A stretch of 64,000 bases of DNA from the NCBI GenBank assembly GCA_016793465.1, contig JAEUJW010000047.1, positions 1 to 64,000 on the forward strand. The letters run 5' to 3'. Position 1 is the stretch's first letter, and the number at the start of each line of letters is the position of its first letter. Under the pieces are notes generated by a model. It saw nothing but the letters and a program-made list of their open reading frames with translations, had not been told where the DNA came from and ran no database searches. The translations under genes and the position numbers were made by a program. This stretch comes from Myxococcales bacterium (lineage in GTDB: Bacteria > Myxococcota > Polyangia > Nannocystales > Nannocystaceae). Of the stretch, positions 25,925-35,610 are shown in pieces.

Positions 25925-26404
25925 GTGTCGACCAAGCCGAAGCGGCCGCCCAAGGACTGGAACGGCCCGAGCCTGCGCGCCGTGTTCATCGGTCTGGCAG
26001 TCCTGTCGGTGGTGATGGGCGTGCTCGCCTACTACCGCTACTCGCAGTCGGAGCGGTCGATCATGCAGGGCATGCCGCGGCTCGAGGCCGGGGGCGTCAC
26101 GCGCTCCGCCGAGCAGTGCATCGACGAGGTGCTGGCCTGGCACAAGGGCTGCGAGGGCCTGAGCTTCATGTGCAACGACGCGGTCACGCAGGCCATGTTC
26201 CACTGCCTGAAGGTGCGCGACCGGTCGGAGGAGTGCGCCGCGCTCGACCCCGACGAGGTCTCGCGCGGGCAGTGGGTCTACTACAAGTGCAAGGACCGCG
26301 GATCGATGTGCAAGCGGACCAAGCAGTGCCCGTGCGCCGACGCGTACCGGGCGTTCGACAGCTTCTGCAGGACGGATCAAAAGGCCGTGCAGGTGGCGCT
26401 GTGA
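25925..26404 (+). CDS. membrane-anchored Cys-rich protein coupled to ctaB (159 aa)
   Basis: A single N-terminal membrane helix (LRAVFIGLAVLSVVMGVLAY, about residues 17-36) anchors a domain of about 120 residues outside. That domain has ten cysteines, including CNDA, CKRTKQCPC and FCRTD. I do not recognise the family. The Cys content suggests disulfides or metal binding. Its stop overlaps the GTG of the haem O synthase gene (GTGA), so both are made together, and the rest of the oxidase locus follows. A role in haem or copper handling for the oxidase is an inference from position only. Confidence 0.65.
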   Translation: MSTKPKRPPKDWNGPSLRAVFIGLAVLSVVMGVLAYYRYSQSERSIMQGMPRLEAGGVTRSAEQCIDEVLAWHKGCEGLSFMCNDAVTQAMFHCLKVRDRSEECAALDPDEVSRGQWVYYKCKDRGSMCKRTKQCPCADAYRAFDSFCRTDQKAVQVAL

Positions 26405-27312
26405 AGAAGACGCTGCGGGACCTGTGGACGCTGACCAAGCCGGGCGTGACCCGCATGTGCGCGCTGACGTCGGCGGGCGCGGCCTGGCTGGCGCTGGCGG
26501 GCCCGAACAGCCCGTTCGACGCCGAGACGCCGGCCGACGGCTGGTGCTCGCCGGGCTTCGCCGCCGCGTTCGCGGGGGTGGTCGGGGCGACGCTGGCGGT
26601 CGCGGGGGCCAGCGCGTTCAACATGTGGCTCGAGCGGCGCCGAGACCCGCTGATGGCCCGCACGCGCAACCGGCCGCTGGCCGCGCGGCGCCTGTCGGAT
26701 CGGCTCGGGCTCGGGTTCTCGCTCGCGCTGATGCTGGCCTCGCTGGCGGTGCTCGGGGTCTACACCAACACGCTGACGGTGCTGCTCACCGCGTGGGCGA
26801 TCGTCGGCTACACGCTGGTCTACACCCCGCTGAAGTACCGCACGCCGCTCGCGCTGGTGATCGGCGCGGTGCCGGGGGCGGCCCCGCCGCTGCTCGGCTG
26901 GACCGCGGTGACCGGCAGCCTCGACGCCGGAGGGATCTCGCTGTTCGCGATCCTGCTGGTCTGGCAGATGCCTCACTTCCTCGCGATCACCCTGTTTCGC
27001 CGGGCGGACTTCGAGCGCGCGGGCATCCGCTGCGTGCCGGTGGTCCGCGGCGAGCTCGTGACCCGCCTGCAGTCCGTGGCGTGGTCGATGCTGCTGGTAC
27101 CGATCTCCCTCATGCCCACCGTGATCGGCCTCACCGGTCTGCTGTACGGCGCGACGGCCCTCGTGCTCGGGCTCGGTTTCTTCGGCCTGGCCTGCTCCGG
27201 ACTCGGGCTGCCGGAGGGTGACATCAAGTGGGCGAGGCGCTTCTTCTTCGCTTCCCTGCTTTATTTGCCGGCCCTCATCGCGGCCCTCGTGGCCGACGTC
27301 CTCCTTCAGTAA
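26401..27312 (+). CDS. ctaB: protohaem IX farnesyltransferase (haem O synthase)
   Basis: This UbiA-family membrane enzyme adds a farnesyl group to haem b, giving haem O for the caa3 oxidase. The prenyl-diphosphate site is in NMWLERRRDPLMARTRNRPL, the CtaB/CyoE signature. A second motif, YTPLKYRTPLALVIGAVPGA, and VWQMPHFLAITLFRRADF are also diagnostic. About nine membrane helices, 303 residues. The GTG start overlaps the preceding stop. The later oxidase genes explain its position. No ctaA (haem A synthase) is seen in the window, so haem O versus haem A content is open. Confidence 0.92.
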   Translation: MKKTLRDLWTLTKPGVTRMCALTSAGAAWLALAGPNSPFDAETPADGWCSPGFAAAFAGVVGATLAVAGASAFNMWLERRRDPLMARTRNRPLAARRLSDRLGLGFSLALMLASLAVLGVYTNTLTVLLTAWAIVGYTLVYTPLKYRTPLALVIGAVPGAAPPLLGWTAVTGSLDAGGISLFAILLVWQMPHFLAITLFRRADFERAGIRCVPVVRGELVTRLQSVAWSMLLVPISLMPTVIGLTGLLYGATALVLGLGFFGLACSGLGLPEGDIKWARRFFFASLLYLPALIAALVADVLLQ

Positions 27313-27321
27313 CTGACCGAA

Positions 27322-27364
27322 CGGCCCTCCGGGGCCTGACCCGACTCCGGCCCTCCGGGCCTGA
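27322..27364 (+). repeat. two copies of a small palindromic repeat between ctaB and sco
   Basis: cggccctccgggcctga at 27348-27364 folds as GGCCC/GGGCC. A copy with one extra G lies at 27322-27339. An identical 17-mer occurs at 36923-36939, inside the gene after actF. Together the two hairpins could stabilise or end the upstream message, or they may be copies of a mobile mini-palindrome. Confidence 0.55.
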
Positions 27365-27376
27365 TGGGACCTGCCG

Positions 27377-28156
27377 ATGCGCCCTGACTCGCCGATGCCG
27401 CCGCCCGAGGCGCGGGGCGGATGGTTGTACCGCGCCTTCATCCGTCGTCCGTGGCACTTCGCGGCGATCGCCCTGCTGCTCGTGATCACGGGCCTGCGGC
27501 CGTTCATGCGCCGGGTGCCGGATCCGCCGCCGGTGATGCTGCAGCTGCCCGAATTCTCGCTCGTCGACCAGGACGGCCAGGCGTTCACGAACGCGAGCCT
27601 GAAGGGCAAGGTCACGGTCGCGGGCTTCATCTTCACCAGCTGTCCGAGCACCTGTCCGAAGATCTCCCGGGCGATGCTCGAGCTGCAGCAGCGCTACGTC
27701 CGCAACGGCGTCGACGTCGAGCTCGTGAGCTTCACCGTCGACCCCGAGAACGACACGCCCGCGGTGCTGCAGCGCTACGCCGACAACCTCGGCGCCGACC
27801 AGACCCGCTGGCGCTTCGTGACCGGGCCGCTGGCGGACGTGGAGAAGCTGATCGTCGGCGGCTTCAAGACGGCCATCGAACGCGGCCGCAAGCCGCCGCC
27901 CGGCAGCGATCCCGTGACGATGTATGACATCGCGCACTCCGAGCAGCTCGTGCTGATCGACGAGCACGGCGGCGTCCGCGGCTTCTACGCCGTGCGCCGC
28001 AACCCCGACGTCCCGCGAGAACCGCTGCCGATGGGCGTCCACGCGTCCCCCGAGGCCGAGGCCCTCGGCCTCGACGTGCTGTCCCTCGACGAGCTGTACC
28101 ACCGCTCCACCCACGTCCTCCGCGAGCAGCGCCAGCCCGGCGGCTGCGCCCGCTGA
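27377..28156 (+). CDS. sco: Sco1/SenC family copper chaperone
   Basis: An N-terminal membrane anchor (HFAAIALLLVITGLRPF) precedes a thioredoxin-like domain of about 190 residues. FTSCPSTCPKISRAM holds the copper-binding CxxxC. VELVSFTVDPENDTP and the later His (IAHSEQLVLID) complete the Sco ligand set. Sco proteins deliver copper to, or reduce, the CuA site of oxidase subunit II, here encoded at 38491. The C-terminus is extended and ends in GGCAR. A second, different Sco lies at 37625, so the locus carries two. Confidence 0.85.
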   Translation: MRPDSPMPPPEARGGWLYRAFIRRPWHFAAIALLLVITGLRPFMRRVPDPPPVMLQLPEFSLVDQDGQAFTNASLKGKVTVAGFIFTSCPSTCPKISRAMLELQQRYVRNGVDVELVSFTVDPENDTPAVLQRYADNLGADQTRWRFVTGPLADVEKLIVGGFKTAIERGRKPPPGSDPVTMYDIAHSEQLVLIDEHGGVRGFYAVRRNPDVPREPLPMGVHASPEAEALGLDVLSLDELYHRSTHVLREQRQPGGCAR

Positions 28157-28216
28157 ATTTCATGTTCAATGTCGCTGTCAGTCTCTGAACCGGGTACGAA
28201 TCTGCCAGTCACTCAA

Positions 28217-28687
28217 ATGAATGTCATTTTCACTGCGCTCGGGCTGACCGCCCTGCTGGCCTTCGGGCCAGGTTGCGAGCCCGCCGGGCCGCCGCCGTTC
28301 ACGGCTCCGGTGACCCTCACGCGGGCGGGGGGCGAGCCGGAGGTCGTCGCCGCCGAGACGCTCAACCACGGGCAGAAGCTGTTCAACCGCTACTGCGCGA
28401 CGTGCCACGGCTACGAGGGCCGCGGCGACGGCGGTGGCGCGCGGAACCTCGACCCGAAGCCCCGCGACTTCCAGGCCGCGGAGTTCCTGTACGCGTCGGC
28501 GGGCCCGGGTGAGCTGCCGACCGACAGCGATCTGCGGCGGACCATCCGCAACGGGGTCTCCGGGCGCGGGATGCCGGCGTGGGGCGGACTGCGTGAAGAG
28601 GATATCGGGGCACTGGTGAGTTACATCAAGACTTTCTCCCCGCGCTGGCGACCCGCCGCCGCTGCCGCCCCGAAGCCTCAGCCCTGA
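28217..28687 (+). CDS. monohaem c-type cytochrome, probable lipoprotein
   Basis: A hydrophobic leader (MNVIFTALGLTALLAFGPGC) ends at a cysteine in a weak lipobox. A class I cytochrome c domain follows with the haem site NRYCATCHGYEGRGDGGG and the axial methionine in GRGMPAWGG. Total 156 residues. It could carry electrons between ACIII and the oxidase, or to other acceptors. An in-frame ATG at 28169 would add 16 residues without signal character, so ATG 28217 was chosen. The gene lies between sco and the ACIII operon and is followed by a 9-bp hairpin. Confidence 0.8.
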   Translation: MNVIFTALGLTALLAFGPGCEPAGPPPFTAPVTLTRAGGEPEVVAAETLNHGQKLFNRYCATCHGYEGRGDGGGARNLDPKPRDFQAAEFLYASAGPGELPTDSDLRRTIRNGVSGRGMPAWGGLREEDIGALVSYIKTFSPRWRPAAAAAPKPQP

Positions 28688-28707
28688 ACGAACGGCCCGT
28701 TGCGCAT

Positions 28708-28738
28708 GCACCCGCGCGGACCGGGTCTACGCGGGTGC
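28708..28738 (+). terminator. 9-bp GC-rich hairpin after the cytochrome c gene
   Basis: GCACCCGCG (28708-28716) pairs perfectly with CGCGGGTGC (28730-28738) across a 13-nt loop, 21 nt after the cytochrome stop. There is no T-tract, so it may act as a processing or partial termination site. Confidence 0.45.
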
Positions 28739-28864
28739 GGCGGGACCGGGGCGACAAGCTGTCGCGCACCTGGCCGGCGCGGGGGGCTGCGCGGTAGGTT
28801 CGACGCACTCGGGTACGGCACTTGGGCGGCGACCAGGACGGGCGCCGCGCCGCGCTCGCCACTG

Positions 28865-28893
28865 TTGCACACCCGCCCGGAGAACTGTTAGGG
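28865..28893 (+). promoter_or_regulatory. candidate promoter TTGCAC-N17-TTAGGG for the ACIII-cox operon
   Basis: TTGCAC (28865-28870) is four of six from TTGACA and is 17 nt from TTAGGG (28888-28893), a weak -10. It lies about 190 bp before actA. A leadered, SD-containing transcript here would contrast with the leaderless genes nearby. Confidence 0.3.
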
Positions 28894-29081
28894 TGCGCGC
28901 CGAAACAAGGGTCCTGGTCGTATTTCGCCGCTTTTGAACCAGCTATCGAGAGACGCCACCGTGCGGGGGCTTTGGCCGCTGCCGGATCCTTTAATTCACG
29001 ACGAAGTAAAACCGCCGAGGTCGCCGCGATCTTCCCCGCGAAGTGAGCCCCCGACCCGACGACAGAAGAGGGTGAACTGAC

Positions 29082-29735
29082 GTGCCGGCCATCTTCCCAC
29101 GCTGGACCAACATGATCCCGCTCGCCGCAGGCGTGCTCGGACCGCTGGCGCTCGCCGGCGCCGTCGGCGGGGTCTGGTACTACTTCTCGCCCGAGTTTAC
29201 CGACGTCGGCTATCGCCCGCAGCAGCCCGTGCCTTTCAGCCACAAGCTGCACGCGGGCGACATGGGCATGGACTGCCGGTACTGCCACAACACGATCGAG
29301 CGGGCCGCCCACGCGGCGATCCCGGCGACGCAGACGTGCATGAACTGCCACTCGCTGGTGAAGACCGACAGCCCGCGCCTGAAGCTCGTGCGCGACTCCT
29401 ACGAGACCGGCGAGCCGATCCCGTGGGTGCGCGTGCATCAGCTGCCGGACTACGCGTTCTTCGACCACCGCCCGCACCTGGCCGCCGGGGTGGGTTGCTC
29501 GTCGTGCCACGGCCGCATCGACCAGATGCCGATCGTCGAGATGGCCAAGCCGCTGTCGATGGGCTGGTGCCTCGACTGTCACCGCGACCCGGAGCCGGAG
29601 CTGCGCCCGAAGGACCAGATCACCAACATGGCCTGGGACTTCGAGACCGACGGCAAGAAGTACGACGCCTTCAAGGACCCCGCCCGCACGCGGCCGGTCC
29701 GCCCGCCGGAGCACTGCTCGGGGTGCCACCGCTAA
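29082..29735 (+). CDS. actA: alternative complex III subunit A, pentahaem cytochrome c
   Basis: This is the multihaem subunit of the quinol:cytochrome c/oxidase oxidoreductase ACIII. It has one N-terminal membrane anchor (LAAGVLGPLALAGAVGG) and five haem sites: CRYCH (65-69), CMNCH (86-90), CSSCH (139-143), CLDCH (163-167) and CSGCH (212-216). This matches the 5-haem ActA pattern, with 217 residues. Haem attachment needs the ccm genes at 52-63 kb. The GTG start follows gaagagggtgaactgac, a usable ribosome-binding site, and actB begins 18 nt after the stop. Confidence 0.92.
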   Translation: MPAIFPRWTNMIPLAAGVLGPLALAGAVGGVWYYFSPEFTDVGYRPQQPVPFSHKLHAGDMGMDCRYCHNTIERAAHAAIPATQTCMNCHSLVKTDSPRLKLVRDSYETGEPIPWVRVHQLPDYAFFDHRPHLAAGVGCSSCHGRIDQMPIVEMAKPLSMGWCLDCHRDPEPELRPKDQITNMAWDFETDGKKYDAFKDPARTRPVRPPEHCSGCHR

Positions 29736-29753
29736 GCCTGAAGGGTTTCACGC

Positions 29754-32700
29754 ATGTCCAAGCCCAACGAATCCCTGAAGCAGTACTGGCGCAGCCTCGA
29801 AGACGCGGACGGCGCTCACCACCCGCCGGTCGACGAGTTCCCCGGTCAGGCGGAGACGCAGGACCCCGCGCTGATCTCCGCGACCCGCCTCGGTCGCCGC
29901 AAGTTCAACGGCCTGCTCGGCGCGTCGACGGCCCTCGCGGGCCTGACGACCACCGGGTGTCTGCGCAAGCCGGTCGAGCACATCCTCCCGTTCGCCAAGC
30001 GCCCCGAGGACCTGATCCCGGGCATGCCCGTCTACTACGCGACCGCGTACCAGGTCGGGCACAGCGTGCTCGGGCTCCTGGTTGAATCGCAGGACGGCCG
30101 CCCGACCAAGGTCGAGGGCAACCCGCGGCACAGCGGCTCCAACGGCGCGACCGACACCTGGGCCCAGGCCTCGGTGCTCTCGCTCTACGACCCCGACCGC
30201 TGCCGTCGGCCGCACCAGCACAAGGACGGCCGGCACGTCGCCAGCGACTGGGACACCGCCCAGGCCGAGCTCGGCGCGGCGCTGAAGGAGCTGAAGGGCA
30301 AGCAGGGCGAGGGCCTCGCGCTCGTCATCCCGACCGTCACCTCGCCGACCTTCCGCGACACGCTGAAGCAGTTCCGCGAGAAGTTCAGCAAGGCCCGCGT
30401 CTTCGTCGACGACCCGGCCGCCGCGAGCAACACGATCGCCGGCGCCGAGCTGCTGGCCGGCGAGAACACCCGCGCCACCTACCACCTCTCGGGCGCGCGG
30501 GTCATCGCCAGCTTCGACGCCGACCTGTTCCAGACCGAGCAGGACCACACCCGCCTGCAGCGCGAGTTCAGCGAGGGCCGGCAGATCAACAGCCCCGCCG
30601 ACGCGGCCAACATGAGCCGCCTCTACGCGGTCGAGCCGCACTTCACGACCACCGGCGCCCAGGCCGACCACCGCCTGCGCATCAAGGGCTCGCTGGTCGG
30701 GGCGGTGCTCGCCGCGCTGCTGCGCGAGCTGACCGAGAAGCACAACATCAAGGTCCCGGGCGGCGGCGACGGCCTGGCCTCGGCGCTGCCGAAGGCCGAG
30801 CTCGCCGACGACGCCAGGAAGTTCGTCGAGGTGCTCGCCAAGGACCTCGCGGCGGCCCGCACCGCCCGCGCGGTGTCGGCGGTGATCGTCGGCGAGCGCC
30901 AGCCCGCGTGGGTCCACGCGGTCGGCCTGATGATCAACGCGCTGCTCGGCAACTCGGGCAACAGCGTGCGCCTGCGCTACGACGACACCGCGCAGAAGAC
31001 CGAGGACGTGGCGGCGCTGGCCAAGGGCCTGGCCGACGGCAAGATCTCCCAGGTCATCTGCCTCGAGACCAACCCGGCCTACGACACGCCCGGCGAGCTC
31101 GGCCTGGCCGCGGCCCTGAAGGGCAAGGTGCTCGCGCACCTCGGCTCGCACATGGACGAGACCGGCAAGCTGGCCACGTGGTGCCTGCCCGCGACCCACT
31201 ACCTCGAGTCGTGGGGCGACGTGGAGGCGGCGGACTCGACGATCTCGCTGATCCAGCCGCTCATCGCCCCGCTGCACGACTCGCCGGAGGCGGGCCGCCC
31301 GCGCAGCAGCCTCGAGCTGCTGGCGTGGATGGTCAGCGACGCCGACGTCGACGGCTACAGCCTCGTCAAGGGCTACTGGCGCACGGCGACCGGCCAGATG
31401 TGGTCGGAGAAGCTGTGGCGCCGCTGGCTGCACGACGGCGTGGTCCAGGGCGTCCAGCGCGCCGGCGGGACCCCGGCCGCGCGCGACGTGACCCCGCTGG
31501 TCAACGCGCTGAAGGGCGCGAGCGTCGACGCCGGCGCCGGCTACGAGATCAACTTCCACCTCGACCCGAAGCTGGCCGACGGCCGCAGCAGCAACAACGG
31601 CTGGCTCGCCGAGGCCCCGCACCCGATGACCAAGCTGTCGTGGGACAACGCGGCCTACGTCAGCGTGGAGACCGCGCGCAAGCTCGGGGTCAACAACTGC
31701 GACATGGTCCGCATCACCGTCGCCGGCCGCTCGATCGACGCGCCGGTGTGGATCGCCCCGGGCCAGGCCGACGACACCGTCTCGCTCAGCCTCGGCTGGG
31801 GCCGCGTCGGCCTCGGCGCCGTGGCCGAGGGCGCGGGCGTCGACGCCTACCCGCTGCAGGGCGGCCCGAACCCGTGGATCGTCACCGGCGGCGACGTGGC
31901 CAAGACCGGCTCCCGCCGCCTGATCTACTCGACGCAGGACCACGGCTCGCTGAGCCCCGGCGTCGACCCGGCCAGCACCCGCGACGAGCGGACCGGCACC
32001 TACCTCGGCCCCGACCGCGTGGCCCCCGAGGGCGAGAAGCGCAAGGGCGACTACGTCGGCGAGGGCTACCCCGACCGCCCGATCGTCCGCGTCGCCGAGA
32101 GCGTCGAGGCCTTCAAGGCCGACCCGGGCTTCTCGCAGAAGGGCGACCTCATCAAGAAGGAGGACCTGAAGTCGCTGTGGGACCACAACACCCACCCCGA
32201 CTTCACGGCCCCGGCGATGACCGGCCTGCAGCAGTGGGGCATGGCGATCGACCTCAACCGCTGCGTCGGCTGCGGCACCTGCACCGTCGCCTGCGTCGCC
32301 GAGAACAACATCCCGGTGGTCGGCCGCAAGGAAGTCGGCAACGGCCGCGAGATGCACTGGATCCGCATCGACCGCTACTACACCGGCCCCAAGGAGGCCC
32401 CGGACGCGGTCGTCCAGCCGATGCTGTGCCAGCACTGCGAGACGGCCCCGTGCGAGAACGTGTGCCCGGTCCAGGCGACCGCGCACAGCCCCGAGGGCCT
32501 CAACGACATGGCCTACAACCGCTGCATCGGCACGCGGTACTGCGCCAACAACTGCCCGTACAAGGTCCGGCGCTTCAACTTCTTCAACTACAACAAGGAC
32601 GCCGTCAACGACCACGAGCTCGTCCGCATGGTCAAGAACCCGGACGTCACGGTCCGCTTCCGCGGCGTGATCGAGAAGTGCTCGTTCTGCGTGCAGCGCA

Positions 32701-32954
32701 TCCAGGAGGCCAAGATCACGGCCCACACCGCGGGCGAGGAGCTCGTCAAGGACGGGGCGCTCGTCACCGCCTGCCAGCAGGCGTGCCCCAGCCAGGCCAT
32801 CACCTTCGGCGACATCAAGGACCCCGGCAGCAAGGTCCACAAGCTGAAGTCCGAGGACAACCCGCGCAACTACGGCGTCCTGACCGACCTCAACACCCGC
32901 CCCCGCGTCACGTATCTCGGCCGGGTCCGCAACCCCAACCCGGAGCTCGCGTAA
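29754..32954 (+). CDS. actB: alternative complex III subunit B, molybdopterin-like/iron-sulfur protein
   Basis: The 1066 residues fuse a molybdopterin-oxidoreductase-like part to a C-terminal ferredoxin part. The twin-arginine start GRRKFNGLLGAS (about 48-59) precedes a possible lipobox TTTGC (Cys69), so it is exported folded and perhaps lipidated. Four cluster motifs lie near the C-terminus: CVGCGTCTVAC, CQHCETAPCENVCP, CIGTRYCANNCPYKVRRF and CSFCVQ with CQQACPSQAI. In ACIII the first part lacks the molybdenum cofactor and the clusters pass electrons towards ActA. The TAT and lipoprotein combination is a feature known for ActB. Confidence 0.93.
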   Translation: MSKPNESLKQYWRSLEDADGAHHPPVDEFPGQAETQDPALISATRLGRRKFNGLLGASTALAGLTTTGCLRKPVEHILPFAKRPEDLIPGMPVYYATAYQVGHSVLGLLVESQDGRPTKVEGNPRHSGSNGATDTWAQASVLSLYDPDRCRRPHQHKDGRHVASDWDTAQAELGAALKELKGKQGEGLALVIPTVTSPTFRDTLKQFREKFSKARVFVDDPAAASNTIAGAELLAGENTRATYHLSGARVIASFDADLFQTEQDHTRLQREFSEGRQINSPADAANMSRLYAVEPHFTTTGAQADHRLRIKGSLVGAVLAALLRELTEKHNIKVPGGGDGLASALPKAELADDARKFVEVLAKDLAAARTARAVSAVIVGERQPAWVHAVGLMINALLGNSGNSVRLRYDDTAQKTEDVAALAKGLADGKISQVICLETNPAYDTPGELGLAAALKGKVLAHLGSHMDETGKLATWCLPATHYLESWGDVEAADSTISLIQPLIAPLHDSPEAGRPRSSLELLAWMVSDADVDGYSLVKGYWRTATGQMWSEKLWRRWLHDGVVQGVQRAGGTPAARDVTPLVNALKGASVDAGAGYEINFHLDPKLADGRSSNNGWLAEAPHPMTKLSWDNAAYVSVETARKLGVNNCDMVRITVAGRSIDAPVWIAPGQADDTVSLSLGWGRVGLGAVAEGAGVDAYPLQGGPNPWIVTGGDVAKTGSRRLIYSTQDHGSLSPGVDPASTRDERTGTYLGPDRVAPEGEKRKGDYVGEGYPDRPIVRVAESVEAFKADPGFSQKGDLIKKEDLKSLWDHNTHPDFTAPAMTGLQQWGMAIDLNRCVGCGTCTVACVAENNIPVVGRKEVGNGREMHWIRIDRYYTGPKEAPDAVVQPMLCQHCETAPCENVCPVQATAHSPEGLNDMAYNRCIGTRYCANNCPYKVRRFNFFNYNKDAVNDHELVRMVKNPDVTVRFRGVIEKCSFCVQRIQEAKITAHTAGEELVKDGALVTACQQACPSQAITFGDIKDPGSKVHKLKSEDNPRNYGVLTDLNTRPRVTYLGRVRNPNPELA

Positions 32955-32957
32955 CCC

Positions 32958-34370
<1,413 letters not shown>

Positions 34371-34373
34371 GCC

Positions 34374-34919
34374 ATGAGCAAGCCGACCAAAAAGAAGGTC
34401 TACGGGCTCCTCGCCGAGTACGACACGGCCGCCGCGGTCTTCCACGCCTGCGAGCAGGTGCGCGACGCCGGCTACACGGCCTGGGACTCGCACACCCCGT
34501 TCGCGGTGCACAACCTCGACAAGGCCATGGGCCTGAAGCCCTCGGTGCTGCCGTGGATCGTGTTCGTCATGGGCATGACCGGCGCGAGCTGTGCGCTGCT
34601 GCTGCAGTGGTGGACCGCGACCGTCGACTACCCGATCATCATCGCCGGCAAGCCCTACTTCAGCTACCAGGCCTTCGTGCCGGTGACGTTCGAGCTCGGC
34701 GTGCTGTTCTCGGCGTTCGGCGCGGTGTTCGGCATGCTGGGGCTCAACAAGCTGCCGATGTGGTACCACTCGCTGTTCAACAGCGACCGCTTCCACAAGT
34801 TCAGCGACGACCGCTTCTTCATCGCCATCGAGGCGCGTGACCCCAAGTACGACGCGGAACGCACCCGCAAGCTGCTCGAGGGATCGGGCGCGCTGCACGT
34901 CGAGGAGGTCGAGGACTAG
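34374..34919 (+). CDS. actD: alternative complex III subunit D (DUF3341)
   Basis: A 181-residue protein with two central membrane helices (WIVFVMGMTGASCALLLQWW and VTFELGVLFSAFGAVFGML) after a small N-terminal domain (VYGLLAEYDTAAAVFHACEQ). The layout and the phrase GYTAWDSHTPFAVHNLDKAM are typical of DUF3341, the ActD subunit. It stabilises the membrane part and has no cofactor. It sits 3 nt after actC and 2 nt before actE. Confidence 0.92.
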   Translation: MSKPTKKKVYGLLAEYDTAAAVFHACEQVRDAGYTAWDSHTPFAVHNLDKAMGLKPSVLPWIVFVMGMTGASCALLLQWWTATVDYPIIIAGKPYFSYQAFVPVTFELGVLFSAFGAVFGMLGLNKLPMWYHSLFNSDRFHKFSDDRFFIAIEARDPKYDAERTRKLLEGSGALHVEEVED

Positions 34920-34921
34920 TC

Positions 34922-35608
34922 ATGGCACTCCGAACCCAGAAGCTCTCGTCCGCCGCGCTCACCGCCGTCCTCGGCCTGACGGTCGCGGCCTGCCACGGCA
35001 ACCGCTCCGAGCAGCCGCCGGTCCACCTCATCCAGAACATGGACTTCCAGGCGCGCTACGACGCCCAGGAGCAGAACGACTTCTTCCGCGAGCGCGACTG
35101 CCGGGTCCGCACCAACGAGGCCGGCGAGGTCGTGCGCGGCGAGCACGGCGAGAAGCTGTTCGTCAACCCGGACTGCCACGGCCGCGCCCAGCGCATGCCG
35201 GTCCAGGGCACCGTCGCCGTCGGTCAGCTGAAGGACGACGACGAGTACCACCGCGGGCGCGGCGCCGACGGGCGCCTGTTCGACCGCCTGCCCGCCGGCG
35301 TCAAGCTGAGCGAGCAGCTGCTGGCCCGCGGCGAGCAGCGCTACAACATCTACTGCCAGCCCTGCCACGACTACGCGGGCGAGGGCAAGGGCGTGGCCAC
35401 CCGCCGCGGCGGCGGCTTCAAGGTCGCGCCGGCGAGCTTCCACGACCCGCGCATCCGGGCCATGCCGCTGGCCTACTTCGTCGACGTGATCAACAACGGC
35501 AAGGGCACCATGCTGCCGTACGCCGCCCAGATCCCGATCGAGGATCGCTGGGCCATCGCCGCGTGGGTCCGCACCCTGCAGGTCGCCCGCACTCCGGAGG
35601 GCAAGTAG
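34922..35608 (+). CDS. actE: alternative complex III subunit E, monohaem cytochrome c lipoprotein
   Basis: The signal ends at a lipobox-like LTVAACHGN with Cys about 23. The haem site is IYCQPCHDYAGEGKG and the likely axial Met is in RAMPLAYFVDVINNGKGTML. 228 residues, periplasmic and membrane-bound. ActE is the probable electron exit from ACIII to the cytochrome c domain on subunit II of the oxidase. The protein also has Cys at 60, 83 and similar positions (RDCRVR, NPDCHGR) that may form a disulfide. Confidence 0.9.
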   Translation: MALRTQKLSSAALTAVLGLTVAACHGNRSEQPPVHLIQNMDFQARYDAQEQNDFFRERDCRVRTNEAGEVVRGEHGEKLFVNPDCHGRAQRMPVQGTVAVGQLKDDDEYHRGRGADGRLFDRLPAGVKLSEQLLARGEQRYNIYCQPCHDYAGEGKGVATRRGGGFKVAPASFHDPRIRAMPLAYFVDVINNGKGTMLPYAAQIPIEDRWAIAAWVRTLQVARTPEGK

Positions 35609-35610
35609 CC

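Larger units (their letters stand above)
28688..29081. other. 394-bp gap before the ACIII operon
   Basis: It contains the hairpin at 28708-28738, a candidate promoter at 28865-28893 and a TTTAAT islet at 28990-28995. About 190 nt of untranslated leader would follow the promoter, the longest such leader in the window, ending in the purine-rich gaagagggtgaactgac before the GTG. An open frame at 28822-29046 has no family features and was not called. Confidence 0.5.

Noticed and set aside
28822..29046. Open frame in the gap before actA
   Set aside because: No ribosome-binding site, no homology features, and it overlaps the likely promoter leader.
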